A stretch of 5,127 bases of DNA, taken from assembly GCA_005879065.1 (NCBI GenBank), contig VBLU01000148.1:1-5127 (forward strand). The letters are read 5' to 3'. Origin of the DNA: Methanobacteriota archaeon. GTDB lineage: Archaea; Thermoplasmatota; Thermoplasmata; RBG-16-68-12. Within the stretch, counting starts at the first letter, position 1. Every line of letters starts with the position of its first letter. Position numbers and translations under genes: made by a program. Below, one piece after another: positions 4,558-5,127 of this stretch. The notes under the pieces were generated by a model. The model saw only the letters and a program-made list of their open reading frames with translations. It was not told the origin of the DNA and made no database searches.

Positions 4558-5127
4558 GGCCGAGATAGGTCCGGACTTCGTCCGCGGTGCGGACGGTCTG
4601 AGCTGCGAGGGCAGGCAGCCCTGAGCTTCGGGCCGACCCGGTGTTCACCAGAACCACCTGGTCCTCCGGGGTGATCACCCCGTCATCGAAGAATCGTCGG
4701 AAACCTGCCAGGGTCGCGGCGCCCTCGAGACACGCGCTGATCCCTTCAGACGCGGCGAGGTTCAGTGCGGAGACCTTCATCGCCGCATCGGAGACGGCGA
4801 CTGCCGCGCCCCGGGTTTCTCGGATCGCCTTGAGGACGAGTCGGTCCGCGATCGTGGCGGGAACCCGGAGTCCGGCCGCCTCGGTCTGGGGGTCCGGCCA
4901 CGGTCGGGCGGTTTCCGTCCCCTCCTTCCAGGCCTTCACAAGAGGAGCGCATCCCTCCGCCTGCACGACCCCGAACCGCGGCCATGGACCGTCGTACCAA
5001 CCGAGATCCCGCAGTTCATGGAGGGCCTTCCACATCCCCACGATCCCGGTCCCGCCGCCGGTCGGGAAGACGATCCAGTCGGGGAGGCCTCCGAGCGCTT
5101 CCCAGATTTCGAACAGCATCGTCTTCT
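4538..5127 (-). CDS. thrC: Threonine synthase, C-terminal half (cut by right window edge)
   Basis: About 196 C-terminal residues of a fold-type II pyridoxal-phosphate enzyme are visible; the frame continues past the edge (KTMLFEIWEALGG at the boundary). Threonine synthase converts O-phosphohomoserine to threonine. Supporting blocks are KTM-x-FEIWEALG, PDWIVFPTGGGTGIVGMWKA (glycine-rich phosphate-binding loop), FGVVQAEGCAPLVKAW, ASEGISACLEGAATLAG and VVLVNTGS. This pattern matches the longer archaeal/MJ1465-type enzyme (about 400 residues). The PLP-binding lysine and the N-terminal half lie outside the window. After NTGS the usual GLKY-like sequence is replaced by ARSSG, so the C-terminus is somewhat diverged while the frame stays intact. 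The internal ATG at 5117-5119 is not the true start. The gene ends inside the 3' end of the peroxiredoxin gene on the other strand. A related PLP lyase or synthase, such as cysteate synthase, is a less likely alternative. Confidence 0.83.
   Translation of the reverse strand, partial: KTMLFEIWEALGGLPDWIVFPTGGGTGIVGMWKALHELRDLGWYDGPWPRFGVVQAEGCAPLVKAWKEGTETARPWPDPQTEAAGLRVPATIADRLVLKAIRETRGAAVAVSDAAMKVSALNLAASEGISACLEGAATLAGFRRFFDDGVITPEDQVVLVNTGSARSSGLPALAAQTVRTADEVRTYLGLTQRAS

Noticed and set aside
1..5127. Mobile element, CRISPR array, toxin-antitoxin or defence system
   Set aside because: No repeat-spacer array, transposase or integrase motifs, terminal repeats, or small paired toxin-antitoxin genes are visible; all gene space is filled by metabolic-type families.

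Overview
This GC-rich window looks archaeal, most likely a high-GC member of the Thermoplasmatota or a related euryarchaeal lineage assembled from environmental DNA. This placement is inferred from protein families and promoter style; no marker gene in the window fixes the taxon. Supporting signs are the start of a free-standing alanyl-tRNA editing protein, an archaeal-type cobalamin-domain radical SAM protein, an archaeal/MJ1465-style threonine synthase, and short TATA-like patches (TTTATC/ATAAAAT) about 25-30 bases upstream of start codons. GC richness keeps non-coding frames open, so many long antisense reading frames exist that are not genes.

Layout from left to right. Positions 1-103 (minus) hold the first 34 codons of an AlaX-like alanyl-tRNA editing protein cut by the left edge. 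Positions 170-1306 (minus) encode a complete acyl-CoA dehydrogenase of the short-chain type. A 53-base divergent gap with one AT-rich patch separates it from 1360-2265 (plus), a two-module GNAT acetyltransferase. That gene is followed by a GC hairpin plus T-tract, and then by the convergent end of 2310-3872 (minus), a radical SAM protein with an N-terminal cobalamin-binding-like domain and unknown function. A 208-base divergent intergenic region holds promoter candidates and an inverted repeat. Positions 4081-4557 (plus) encode a small peroxiredoxin with the Cys-X4-Cys arrangement of the PrxQ/AhpE-like groups. Its 3' end overlaps by 20 bases the 3' end of a threonine synthase (4538-5127, minus) whose N-terminal half lies beyond the right edge.

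The genes do not form one operon: orientation alternates almost gene by gene, and only the dehydrogenase and the AlaX-like gene are co-directional. The functions (fatty or branched-chain acyl-CoA oxidation, tRNA proofreading, protein or small-molecule acetylation, radical chemistry, peroxide removal, threonine synthesis) look like ordinary core metabolism. I found no CRISPR array, mobile element, rRNA or tRNA. The least-explained gene is the radical SAM protein. I see no convincing evidence for a new multi-gene system.
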